From Anaerolineales bacterium (lineage in GTDB: Bacteria > Chloroflexota > Anaerolineae > Anaerolineales > Villigracilaceae): a stretch of 64,000 nt of DNA. Positions within the stretch are counted from its first letter, which is position 1; the number at the start of each line of letters is the position of its first letter. Under the pieces are notes generated by a model. That model did no database searches. It saw only the letters and a list, made by a program, of their open reading frames with translations, and was not told the origin of the DNA. Shown here in pieces: positions 1 through 6,977 of the stretch. Position numbers and translations under genes: made by a program. Where the stretch lies: NCBI GenBank assembly GCA_020634895.1, contig JACKAV010000004.1:124001-188000 (forward strand), read 5' to 3'.

Positions 1-62
1 TGCTCAATGGCGGGAAAACTTTCCTTCGTTCCATTGGTGACGATCAAAACATCAGAAGACAT
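1..62 (-). CDS. N-terminal fragment of a possible universal stress protein
   Basis: An ATG at 60-62 on the minus strand opens a frame that runs off the window edge after about 20 residues (MSSDVLIVTNGTKESF...). It begins 11 nt after the stop of the second chromate-transporter half, so it is probably the third gene of that operon. The start, a hydrophobic beta strand followed by a T-x-G-T-x-x-S-x-x-A-like pattern, resembles the first strand and loop of UspA-type proteins. That call rests on about 20 residues and is weak; other Rossmann-like proteins would look the same. Confidence 0.35.
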   Translation of the reverse strand, partial: MSSDVLIVTNGTKESFPAIE

Positions 63-73
63 AAAATTTCCCA

Positions 74-610
74 TCAACGAAATAGAATAACACCCAACAC
101 GCCCGCGCCCAGCAAGACCAGCGGCGAAGGGACATTGAGCCACAAGGCGATTGCGCTCAACGCGGCGATGACCAGCGTGCGCTTGCCGATGCTTTTCGTC
201 TGCCCGACGCGGAACAACTCCCACGCCACCAGCACGATCAACGCCGCCACGGCGGGACTCATCCCTTTTACAAATCCGTCCAGCCAGCCTTCGTGCTGCA
301 CCTGCTGAAGGATCAGCGCGACTACAAACATCATAACCGTCGGCGGCAGGACGGCGCCAAGCAGGGCTGTGAAAACGCCCGGCACACCGCCAGCCGCATA
401 CCCGACGAACATGGCAAGTTTCAACGCTTCACTGCCCGGCAGGAAGTTCGAAAACCCGACCGCCTCCACAAAGCGTTCTTCGCTCATCAACTTGCCGACA
501 GCTTCCTTATATAGCAACCCGATCGAGGCGGGACCCGAAGGTGAAAGCAGGTTCACTTTCAGGAACATCCAGAACAGATTCGACCACTTGGAAAAATTCG
601 ATGATTTCAT
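74..610 (-). CDS. chromate transporter, half-length (CHR family), second subunit
   Basis: Inner-membrane protein of the CHR family (178 aa), which exports chromate or related oxyanions by proton exchange. It has the family's N-terminal signature (FLKVNLLSPSGPASIGLL, then GFSNFLPGSEALKLAMFVGYAAGG) followed by four to five hydrophobic helices. Full-length ChrA fuses two such halves; here each half is a separate gene, the short-chain arrangement that is thought to act as a heterodimer. Its ATG overlaps the stop of the upstream half by 4 nt (ATGA), so the two are probably translated together. Substrate is inferred from the family; some CHR proteins are not chromate-specific. Confidence 0.9.
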   Translation of the reverse strand: MKSSNFSKWSNLFWMFLKVNLLSPSGPASIGLLYKEAVGKLMSEERFVEAVGFSNFLPGSEALKLAMFVGYAAGGVPGVFTALLGAVLPPTVMMFVVALILQQVQHEGWLDGFVKGMSPAVAALIVLVAWELFRVGQTKSIGKRTLVIAALSAIALWLNVPSPLVLLGAGVLGVILFR

Positions 611-1128
611 GAGGCGGAAAGAAAGATAATGCCGATGATTCCCGCAATGATGATGACGAACCGCTCAGGGACCTTGAACCACATGGCAGCAAAACTTGCA
701 ATCGCAATGCCCCAGCCGAACCAACTCATCCCTCCGCCTTTTTCGAATATCTTCCACGCGGTAAAGACCATGAGGACAGCGATGGCGGGCGTCAGCCCTT
801 CCACGAAGCTGTTGACCCACGCCTCGCGCCGCAGACGGTGCAGGATCATCGTCACACCGAGGATGATCAACGTCGGCGGCAGGATCGACCCCATCAACGC
901 GACCAAGCCGCCGGGCACGCCTCCGGCTGCGTAGCCAATGTACATCGCTAGCTGCAGCGCGTCACTGCCCGGTAGTACGGAAGAAAATCCCACTGCCTGC
1001 ACAAACTGCGCTTCCGTAACGAAACGTCCCACCGCTTCGTGATACAACAACCCCACCGATGCAGGACCGGATGTACTGAGCAGATTTACTTTCAGAAACG
1101 TCCAAAAGAGTTGAAGAAGTATGTTCAT
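607..1128 (-). CDS. chromate transporter, half-length (CHR family), first subunit
   Basis: First half-length CHR protein of the pair (173 aa). It repeats the pattern of its neighbour (FLKVNLLSTSGPASVGLL, GFSSVLPGSDALQLAMYIGYAAGG), so the two are paralogues that probably assemble together in the inner membrane as opposite-oriented halves. The start at 1128 is an ATG at the head of the operon, and the stop overlaps the ATG of the second half. No regulator of the ChrB type is adjacent. The 60 nt upstream separate it from the 141-bp inverted-repeat element. Confidence 0.9.
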   Translation of the reverse strand: MNILLQLFWTFLKVNLLSTSGPASVGLLYHEAVGRFVTEAQFVQAVGFSSVLPGSDALQLAMYIGYAAGGVPGGLVALMGSILPPTLIILGVTMILHRLRREAWVNSFVEGLTPAIAVLMVFTAWKIFEKGGGMSWFGWGIAIASFAAMWFKVPERFVIIIAGIIGIIFLSAS

Positions 1129-1190
1129 GGAATGGTTATTGGGTAGAGTCTATCATGTTATAGAGTACGATGAAATCAATTTTTTCAGCA

Positions 1191-1331
1191 AGGGTGTCTA
1201 CGTTCGGAAGTAATGTAGTGAATATTCACCACGGAGCGCATAGAGACTACAGAGTTTCTTCTTTGTTTTCTCCTTGAACTCTGTGCTCACTATGGTGAAG
1301 GATTTCTTTATCTTCCATGATGGATACTCCC
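1191..1331. mobile_element. 141-bp MITE-like element, copy 1, with 9-bp target duplication
   Basis: A 141-bp non-coding block whose reverse complement matches 52181-52321 at about 126 of 141 positions (hand alignment). It is flanked by a perfect 9-bp direct repeat TTTTCAGCA at 1182-1190 and 1332-1340. The ends are short imperfect inverted repeats (GGGAGTATC at one end, GGGTGTC at the other). The interior holds a second, longer imperfect inverted repeat of the CACCACGGAG/CACAGAG type. There is no ORF, so movement would need a transposase supplied in trans. It fills most of the gap between the divergently transcribed chrA-like operon and the TIR gene. Confidence 0.8.
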
Positions 1332-1344
1332 TTTTCAGCATCGA

Positions 1345-1374
1345 TTGGTGGATTCGGCAACACAACGTTATAAT
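1345..1374 (+). promoter_or_regulatory. sigma-70-type promoter of the TIR gene
   Basis: TTGGTG at 1345-1350 and a perfect TATAAT at 1369-1374 are separated by 18 nt. Transcription would start near 1381, about 40 nt before the ATG at 1419. It lies just downstream of the right target duplication of the 141-bp element, so an insertion here may have displaced any upstream operator. Confidence 0.6.
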
Positions 1375-1418
1375 ACTCAGCGTCTCACATCAATTTGACC
1401 ACTCCGGCAAAAACAAAA

Positions 1419-3395
1419 ATGAACATCGATGAAAAAAGAGCGCTAAAAGTATTTCTGTGTCACGCATCCGGTGACAAACCGCGTGTTCGCGACCTTTATA
1501 AACGCCTCATCCACGAGGGCATCGATACGTGGCTGGACCAGGAAAGACTCCTGCCCGGGCAGGATTGGCGTGTCGAGATTCCCAGGGCGGTAAAAGAAGC
1601 GGATGTGGTTGTCGTTTGCCTGTCGAACAAGTCGATCACCAAAGAGGGATACATTCAAACGGAGATCAAATTCGCATTGGATGTTGCGGAAGAAAAACCG
1701 GACGGCACCATTTTCCTTATCCCTGCACGAATCGAAGATTGCCCCGTCCCTGAAAAATTAAGCCGCTGGCAATGGGTGGACCTTTTCGAAGAGAACGGCT
1801 ATGCCAGATTACTGGCGTCCCTGCAATTGCGCGCGGCAAAAGTGGGCGCATCGTTATCCACATCCACTTTTACAGACGAAGACGATGAAACCGAACACCG
1901 GCTTGACCAATATTACACGGAGGGACTGGCGGCATTCTATACCGAAGATTGGAACAAAGCCTGCCAGAAATTCCGGTTGATCCTGAACGAACGTCCCAAT
2001 CACAAGAATGCGCTCGAAAAATTGGAAGAAGCCGAACGCCGCAGGGATATGGCAGATCTCTACTCACAGGCGGCAGAAGCCATTAAGGTTGAAAATTGGG
2101 AAACTGCCATTCAAGCCTTAAGCGATCTATTAAAACGATACCCTGAATACAAGGACGCTGCCCAGTTATTAAAGAACGCGCTGAAACAAAAACAACTTGG
2201 GGATCTGTATTTTGAAGCGCGGAAGCTCCACCAAGCGGAAAAATGGCAGGCCGTGGTCAAAGTATTCGACCAGATCCACGCGCTGGAGCCAAATCATCCC
2301 GACCCAGACGGACTGCTGCCCCACGCACAGAAGGAAGCGGACGAAATCAAACGTCTCGCCGAGTTGAATCAAACCTACAGCCTTGCCCTCCGCGAAATGG
2401 ATTTGGGACACTGGCAGGAATCCAGACAACTGCTGGAAAAAATACACAAGTCACAAACGGGATACCTCGAAACAGAACGTCTTCTGCAGAAAGTGGAAGA
2501 TGAGCTAAAGAAACAGGAAGATCAAACTCAGCGCATCAATCAGGTTAATACGCTTTACGAACAGGCACATGGACTCGTCCGCGCAAAAAGTTGGCAGAAG
2601 GCGCAGGAAAAGATCAGAGAAATCCGCAGGTTGGACGGCGAATTCGAAGACAAGGACATGTTGCTTGAAAAGGTCAATGCAGCCCTGGCGCAGGAAGATC
2701 AGGAAGCGCAAAAACAAAATCAACTGGCAGAGAAGTATGCGAACGCGATCCGTCTTTTGAAAGAGGAAAAATTTCTGGAGGCGCTGACAGAATGGGAAGA
2801 GATTCACACACTCGACCCAAAGTATCCCGACCGGCAATGGGTGCAGAGAACTGCGCAGCGGAAGTTAAAAGAACTCGGCAAGCTTACAAAAAAAACTTCC
2901 ACATGGGAAAGATATGCCCTTTGGATATTGGCGGCGCTGCTGGTTGTCTTTTTGACAACGGCAGGCATTATCCTCTCCAATGGGACCAAGATTACGACCA
3001 TGCAAATCCCCTCATCAAGGAATACCGGTCTTCAATATCAGGCTCCAGTTTCGGGATACTATACATTCCGGTATGCGGGTTCAGCTTTTGCTGCGTATGA
3101 TCTGAACGCCTTTTCTGCTCCCATCTATGAGGTATGGTCCACAACAACCGTCTGTTTTAAGGGCACGGAAGTGTTATGGGGCGGCAATGACCTGAATTAC
3201 ACGGCGGCGCTCTTTGCCTTTACTTCGGAGAATTACACTACAGAGGCACTGGCAGTGGCTGCCGCAGAGGGAAAGAATAAAAAGGTGTATCTGAAACGAG
3301 GCGATTGGGTGACTTGCGTTGTTGGCGATGGGAAACAGGATTACGGGGATAACAGCGGCGAAATCATTTTGGAAGTGTATTATTCCCTAAAATAA
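1419..3395 (+). CDS. TIR domain-TPR-transmembrane protein
   Basis: A 658-aa multidomain protein. Residues about 8-135 form a TIR domain (KVFLCHASGD, then TWLDQERLLPGQDW, then CLSNKS). The glutamate of the YIQTE segment (about residue 82) sits where NAD-cleaving TIR domains have their catalytic Glu. Residues about 155-490 are TPR-like helical repeats rich in charged residues. One membrane helix follows (about 498-520), then a roughly 138-aa beta-rich tail that would face outside. The start is taken at ATG 1419; a TTG at 1395 would add eight residues. It looks like a membrane-tethered sensor with a cytosolic TIR effector, possibly for signalling or defence; that role is inferred. The 3' end overlaps the convergent alkyltransferase by 32 nt. 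Confidence 0.85.
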   Translation: MNIDEKRALKVFLCHASGDKPRVRDLYKRLIHEGIDTWLDQERLLPGQDWRVEIPRAVKEADVVVVCLSNKSITKEGYIQTEIKFALDVAEEKPDGTIFLIPARIEDCPVPEKLSRWQWVDLFEENGYARLLASLQLRAAKVGASLSTSTFTDEDDETEHRLDQYYTEGLAAFYTEDWNKACQKFRLILNERPNHKNALEKLEEAERRRDMADLYSQAAEAIKVENWETAIQALSDLLKRYPEYKDAAQLLKNALKQKQLGDLYFEARKLHQAEKWQAVVKVFDQIHALEPNHPDPDGLLPHAQKEADEIKRLAELNQTYSLALREMDLGHWQESRQLLEKIHKSQTGYLETERLLQKVEDELKKQEDQTQRINQVNTLYEQAHGLVRAKSWQKAQEKIREIRRLDGEFEDKDMLLEKVNAALAQEDQEAQKQNQLAEKYANAIRLLKEEKFLEALTEWEEIHTLDPKYPDRQWVQRTAQRKLKELGKLTKKTSTWERYALWILAALLVVFLTTAGIILSNGTKITTMQIPSSRNTGLQYQAPVSGYYTFRYAGSAFAAYDLNAFSAPIYEVWSTTTVCFKGTEVLWGGNDLNYTAALFAFTSENYTTEALAVAAAEGKNKKVYLKRGDWVTCVVGDGKQDYGDNSGEIILEVYYSLK

Positions 3396-3927
3396 GGGTT
3401 GCCCCCTCCAACTTCAACAGCCATTCCTTGGTCGGCAGACCGTTCCCGCCGCCGTAGCCGTGGAGTTTGCCGTCCATGCCGATGACTCGATGGCACGGAA
3501 TGATAATCGGCATGGGATTCATCCCATTGGCGGCTCCCACCGCGCGATACGCATGCGGACGGTCAATTTCGCGGGCGATGTCGAGGTAGGTGCGCGTCTC
3601 GCCATAGGGAATTCTGAATACAGCCTGCAAAGTCTCGCGTTGAAAGTCTGTGAAGTGGATCCAGTCAATGGGAATGGTAAAGGCGGTGCGTTTGCCATTC
3701 AGGTATTCGCGTAGTTCACGCGCAAAAGGCACGATCTTCTTTTGGTTGGGGATCGGGCTGCTTTTCAGCTTTTGTAGGTAGGCATCCAGCTCGGGCTGGG
3801 ATTCCGCCCATTCGACGGCGACCAAGCCAAAGTCGGAGGCGGCGAGGCGAAAATCCCCGAGAGGAGTGCCGTTCAATTCGCCAAGATAGATCCTGCGGGG
3901 AAGAAACGTCGAAGTGTGCCTTTTCAT
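3364..3927 (-). CDS. ogt: methylated-DNA-[protein]-cysteine S-methyltransferase
   Basis: Suicide DNA-repair protein that transfers methyl groups from O6-methylguanine or O4-methylthymine to its own cysteine. The C-terminal half has the diagnostic block IPYGETRTY, then RAVGAAN, then PIIIPCHRVIG with the acceptor Cys at about residue 145, then YGGGNGLPTKEWLL. The start is placed at ATG 3925-3927 (MKRHTSTF), giving 187 aa, normal for Ogt/MGMT; an upstream in-frame ATG at 4005 would add 26 residues unlike the family. No Ada-type regulatory domain is fused. It is convergent with the TIR gene and shares 32 nt with it. Confidence 0.95.
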   Translation of the reverse strand: MKRHTSTFLPRRIYLGELNGTPLGDFRLAASDFGLVAVEWAESQPELDAYLQKLKSSPIPNQKKIVPFARELREYLNGKRTAFTIPIDWIHFTDFQRETLQAVFRIPYGETRTYLDIAREIDRPHAYRAVGAANGMNPMPIIIPCHRVIGMDGKLHGYGGGNGLPTKEWLLKLEGATLILGNNTLPK

Positions 3928-4073
3928 CAAATAAACAATACCAAAAACCCTTACAACCTTGTTATTTGTCGGACAATCGTAGGGAAATCGTAGGGTTTGC
4001 GTCAAGTATTATTCGGATAACCATGATAAATTTACGTCCGTAAGGTGATTTCTCTTCTCCTCCTTTCAAAGGG

Positions 4074-4096
4074 AACCGCGGTCGGCGTCCGCGGTT
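4074..4096. repeat. small inverted repeat (AACCGCGG...CCGCGGTT)
   Basis: A perfect 8-bp inverted repeat with a 7-nt spacer lies in the leader region before the TyrA-like gene. A related CCGCGG-based hairpin sits before rpmI (about 25749-25770). It may belong to a dispersed palindromic family; no function is visible. Confidence 0.45.
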
Positions 4097-4161
4097 CTCG
4101 TATTTTAACGGGGTCATTGCATCGAGGGTTATAATCCTGCCATTCCACAAATGAGGTTGAT

Positions 4162-5148
4162 ATGCCTGTACAAATAACCATTATCGGGTTGGGGCAAATT
4201 GGCGCTTCGCTCGGGCTTGGGCTTGCGACGCACAGTGACAAGGTCACTGTGACCGGGCACGACAAGGATTACAACATCGAACAGCGTGCCAAAAAGCTTG
4301 GCGCGGTGGAGAAAACCGAGCACAACCTGCCCGGTTCGGCGGAAAACGCCGATCTGGTCATTCTCGCACTGCCGGTGACGGAAATCCGCGAAACGTTCGG
4401 CTTTATCGCGCAGGACCTCAAAAAGAATGCCGTGGTTGTGGACACCGCCCCCATCAAGGCGGAAGTTGCAAAATGGGCTGGGGAAATTTTGCCCGAAACC
4501 GCTCACTATGTGGGACTTGTCCCATCCCTTGGACCTCAATATTTGAATATGACCGAAACGGGTCTGGACTCAGCCAAAGCTGATCTTTTCAAAAAAGGCG
4601 TTTTCCTCCTTTCAGCCCCTTCGGGCACACCCGGCGACGCGGTGAGACTAGTCACAGACCTGGTCGAACTGCTCGGCTCATCCACGATCCTGACAGACAC
4701 GCTTGAATCAGACGGCTTCGTCACTTCGACCTATTTGCTGCCGCAATTGGTTTCTGCCGCGCTGTTGAACGCCACTATAGACCAACCCGGCTGGCAGGAT
4801 ATCCGCAAGCTGGCAAGCCGCGATTATTTTTCCACTACTTCTGCAAATCTGGAAACGTTGGACACGTTATCGCAACATAACCGCGAGAATACGATCCGCG
4901 TTTTGAACACGATGATCGCCTCTCTCGTCGACCTGCGTGACAAACTTGGAACAGGCGATGAAACCTTTGCCGGCTTGCTCAAATCCGCGCAGCAGAAGCG
5001 GGCAACCTGGCTCGCCGAACGTATCGACGCCAGTTGGAAAGAAACACCCGGCGAAAAAGTTCAGACCTTCTCCGTTGTGGAAGCGCTATTTGGCACAAAA
5101 CTTTGGAATCTGGGAAAACGTCAAGACGGCGAAAGCAGCGACGAATGA
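4162..5148 (+). CDS. prephenate dehydrogenase-like NAD(P)-binding protein
   Basis: A 328-aa protein with an N-terminal Rossmann fold (IIGLGQIGASLGLGL, then GHDKD as the NAD-ribose acidic region) and an all-helical C-terminal half, the layout of TyrA-type prephenate/arogenate dehydrogenases. The H-P-M-x-G substrate-loop motif typical of prephenate dehydrogenase is not evident; the corresponding region reads GLVPSLGP. The substrate is therefore uncertain, and no other aromatic amino-acid gene is nearby. A TATAAT at 4130-4135 lies 26 nt before the ATG. The stop overlaps the start of the GIY-YIG gene by 4 nt. Confidence 0.7.
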   Translation: MPVQITIIGLGQIGASLGLGLATHSDKVTVTGHDKDYNIEQRAKKLGAVEKTEHNLPGSAENADLVILALPVTEIRETFGFIAQDLKKNAVVVDTAPIKAEVAKWAGEILPETAHYVGLVPSLGPQYLNMTETGLDSAKADLFKKGVFLLSAPSGTPGDAVRLVTDLVELLGSSTILTDTLESDGFVTSTYLLPQLVSAALLNATIDQPGWQDIRKLASRDYFSTTSANLETLDTLSQHNRENTIRVLNTMIASLVDLRDKLGTGDETFAGLLKSAQQKRATWLAERIDASWKETPGEKVQTFSVVEALFGTKLWNLGKRQDGESSDE

Positions 5149-5384
5149 CCTGCTTTTGTTACATCCTCGAATGTTCAGACGGGACTTTCTACACCGGCTG
5201 GACAACCGACCCGGAACGGCGCGTAAAACAGCATAACAAGGGAGTCGGCGCGCGCTACACCAAAACCCGCCGCCCAGTGAAATTGGTCTACCTCGAAGAG
5301 CAGCCGGACAAGATCACAGCATTAAAACGAGAGAGAGCCATCAAGGCTCTCCCGCGAAAAAAGAAAATGGAATTGTTTTCGTAG
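5145..5384 (+). CDS. GIY-YIG domain protein (YhbQ/UPF0213-like)
   Basis: A 79-aa single-domain GIY-YIG protein: CYILECSDGTFYTGWT gives the GIY and YxG strands, followed by the conserved Arg of ERRVKQHN and a C-terminal KRERAIK helix with the conserved Glu. This is the small YhbQ-type family, a stand-alone nuclease fold whose cellular role is poorly known. The ATG at 5145 overlaps the upstream stop (ATGA), which indicates translational coupling with the TyrA-like gene. The stop codon lies inside a 28-bp palindromic repeat. Confidence 0.85.
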   Translation: MTCFCYILECSDGTFYTGWTTDPERRVKQHNKGVGARYTKTRRPVKLVYLEEQPDKITALKRERAIKALPRKKKMELFS

Positions 5385-5408
5385 GGGCGGGTCTAGACCC
5401 GCCCTTAC
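5381..5408. repeat. palindromic GTAGGGGC repeat, copy 1
   Basis: GTAGGGGCGGGTC and GACCCGCCCTTAC form a near-perfect 28-bp palindrome beginning in the last codon of the GIY-YIG gene. Related palindromes with the same GTAGGGGC...GCCCCTAC ends lie at 26481-26509 and 34858-34885, each directly after the 3' end of a gene. It could fold in RNA and stabilise or end transcripts. Confidence 0.7.
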
Positions 5409-5410
5409 TT

Positions 5411-5492
5411 TTTCCCTCACCCTAACCCTCTCCCAAAGGGAGAGGGAACTCCCTTCCCCTTCGGGGGAAGGGTTGGGGATGAGGGCGCATAA
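5411..5492. repeat. about 80-bp interspersed repeat, copy 1
   Basis: This block (CCCTCACCCTAACCCTCTCC... to ...GGGGATGAGGG) recurs almost unchanged at 37205-37288. It contains nested inverted repeats: CTCTCCCAAAGGGAGAG inside, CCCTTCCCC/GGGGAAGGG, and outer CCCTCACCC/GGGGATGAGGG arms. No coding capacity is seen. It lies between convergent genes, followed by a short run of CAATCCGT micro-repeats up to 5547. Confidence 0.7.
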
Positions 5493-5547
5493 GTTAAGTT
5501 AATAATCCGTGTTTGACCGTGCAATCCGTTCAATCCGTGTACAAGGA

Positions 5548-6099
5548 TTAATCCGTAAACAACGGCAAATGTCCCAGCGAGTGGATGTGCATCCACTGCG
5601 CGCGGTCGCCTTCGGTGAGGATTGCCGCCTCGCCTGACACCGTCGCGTTGGCTTTCTCCAGGATCATACGCATGCCCTGAAGCGTCGAGCCGGTGCTGAT
5701 GACATCGTCCACCACCAAAACCTTCTTGCCCTGAATCAAATCGCGGTCTTTTTCATCCAATATCAAAAGCTGCGGTTGACCTGTCGTGATCGAAAGCGTT
5801 TCCGCTTTGATCGCATCGCCCATATAAGGCTTGTACACTTTTCGCAAAACGATATACGGCTTCTTCGTCTCTGAAGACAACATATGCGCCAGCGGAATGG
5901 ACTTCGCTTCGGCGGTCACGATGATATCGTAATCCACAGACGCAACTTTTTTTGCAAGCTCACGCGCACAGGCGGCGACAAGTTCCGTATCGCCCAGAAT
6001 GTTCAAAATGGCTATGCGTAAACCGGGCTTGATCTCAAAAAGGCGCAAGTCTCTTTTGACGCCGGCAATTTCAATCGAATAGGTATCGCGTTCGGTCAT
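5548..6099 (-). CDS. adenine/purine phosphoribosyltransferase family protein
   Basis: A 183-aa type I phosphoribosyltransferase. The PRPP-binding signature VLVVDDVISTGST is intact at about residues 129-141, and the N-terminal region (RLFEIKPGLRIAIL) and the TAEAKSIPLA segment fit adenine PRTase-like enzymes that salvage purine bases to nucleotides. The start is the ATG at 6097-6099, preceded by GGAG with a 6-nt spacer; a GTG four codons upstream overlaps that ribosome-binding site. It is a single gene, divergent from the Cas4-like gene. The exact base substrate (adenine, xanthine or other) cannot be told from sequence alone. Confidence 0.85.
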   Translation of the reverse strand: MTERDTYSIEIAGVKRDLRLFEIKPGLRIAILNILGDTELVAACARELAKKVASVDYDIIVTAEAKSIPLAHMLSSETKKPYIVLRKVYKPYMGDAIKAETLSITTGQPQLLILDEKDRDLIQGKKVLVVDDVISTGSTLQGMRMILEKANATVSGEAAILTEGDRAQWMHIHSLGHLPLFTD

Positions 6100-6180
6100 G
6101 AGGTTCTCCACAGTGGGGATTTTTTCGAAAGTTTATCACGATTCGGTCATACATCCGCGCGGGGAAGATTAGAAAATTTG

Positions 6181-6189
6181 TGCTATACT
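6181..6189 (+). promoter_or_regulatory. extended -10 promoter, leaderless start of the Cas4-like gene
   Basis: TGCTATACT is a TGn-extended -10 box ending at 6189, exactly 6 nt before the ATG at 6196. Transcription would start at or next to the A of the ATG, so the mRNA is probably leaderless. No Shine-Dalgarno sequence is present. Confidence 0.6.
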
Positions 6190-6195
6190 TCGCAC

Positions 6196-6432
6196 ATGCG
6201 CACGATCCGCTCTTCTGAAATCGGAAGTTACCTCTACTGCCGCCGCGCCTGGTGGTACCGCAAAACCGGAGTGGAATCCAAGAACAAGGCGGAACTCTCC
6301 GCCGGGACCGAACTCCACCGCCGTCACGGACGCCAGGTCCTCGCCTCGGTTCTCACCCGGACTTTGGGCTGGATCCTGCTTCTGGCAGCGATCCTTACGC
6401 TGGTGGCGTATCTCGCATATCAAGCGCTATGA
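6196..6432 (+). CDS. Cas4-like nuclease, N-terminal cysteine segment with TM helix
   Basis: A 78-aa reading frame starting at ATG 6196 (MRTIRSSEIGSYLYCRRAWW). The S-E-I-x-x-Y-x-x-C-R-R-A-W-W-Y block matches the N-terminus of Cas4/Dna2-type PD-(D/E)XK nucleases, including the first iron-sulfur cysteine. It ends in a strongly hydrophobic helix (about residues 55-77). Its stop overlaps the ATG of the next frame by 4 nt, and that frame begins with another membrane helix and holds the nuclease core and remaining cysteines. Either two coupled genes encode the halves or one gene has lost a base here; a -1 frame change, as at two nearby sites, would fuse them. Confidence 0.7.
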   Translation: MRTIRSSEIGSYLYCRRAWWYRKTGVESKNKAELSAGTELHRRHGRQVLASVLTRTLGWILLLAAILTLVAYLAYQAL

Positions 6433-6940
6433 CCTACATTGTTCTTTTTCTTTTCCTGCTTGCGTTGATGTTCTTCTGGCAGTCGAACCGCCAGCAGAAA
6501 GCTGCGGGTCTGCCCGGCGGACGCGTCATCTACACCGACACTAACGGCTGGGGCAAGGTGGAAAAGCCGCTTTACTATCCGGCTCTCGGTCTGACGGGTA
6601 AACCTGATTACCTGATCGAAAAGAACGGACAGATCATTCCAGTGGAGGTTAAATCGGGGCGCGCACCAGACGACCCCTACGACTCGCATATCTTTCAACT
6701 CGCATCCTACTGCCTGCTGGTGGAGAAGGCTCTCGGCAAACGCCCGCCGTATGGGATCATCCATTACGAGAACCGCGATTTCGCCGTCGACTACACCCGC
6801 GAGTTGGAATCCGCACTTGTGGAACTCATCGCCGATATGCGTGAAGACGATGTCCGCGGGAATATTGCCCGGTCGCATGAGCAGCCGTCCCGTTGTAAGG
6901 ATGCGGATATCGCGATATTTGCGAGCAGCGTCTGGCGTAG
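6429..6940 (+). CDS. Cas4-like PD-(D/E)XK nuclease core, frameshifted near its end
   Basis: It starts with a membrane helix (TYIVLFLFLLALMFF) and continues with the nuclease core: GKPDYLIEKNG, then IPVEVKSG (the D...E-x-K catalytic set), then QLASYCLLVE. The frame at 6891-6899 reads RCK, then goes out of register; from 6902 the -1 frame reads CGYRDICEQRLA and stops at 6940. Adding one base restores the R-C-x-x-C-G-Y-R-x-x-C cluster-binding tail of Cas4-like proteins, giving about 170 aa. The shift is read as a lost base, possibly an assembly error. No CRISPR array or other cas gene is present, so a role outside CRISPR (DNA repair or processing at the membrane) is more likely. Confidence 0.75.
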
Positions 6941-6965
6941 AACAATCCACCCGACGAGACAAAGG

Positions 6966-6971
6966 TATAAT
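6966..6971 (+). promoter_or_regulatory. -10 box, leaderless promoter of NAD kinase
   Basis: A perfect TATAAT ends exactly 6 nt before the ATG at 6978. No clear -35 or ribosome-binding site is seen, so transcription would begin at the start codon. The spacing is identical to three other promoters in the window. Confidence 0.6.
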
Positions 6972-6977
6972 TTCGTC

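Noticed and set aside
6196..6940. Cas4-like gene as evidence of a CRISPR-Cas locus.
   Set aside because: No repeat-spacer array and no other cas gene was seen in the window; the neighbours are nadK and recN.
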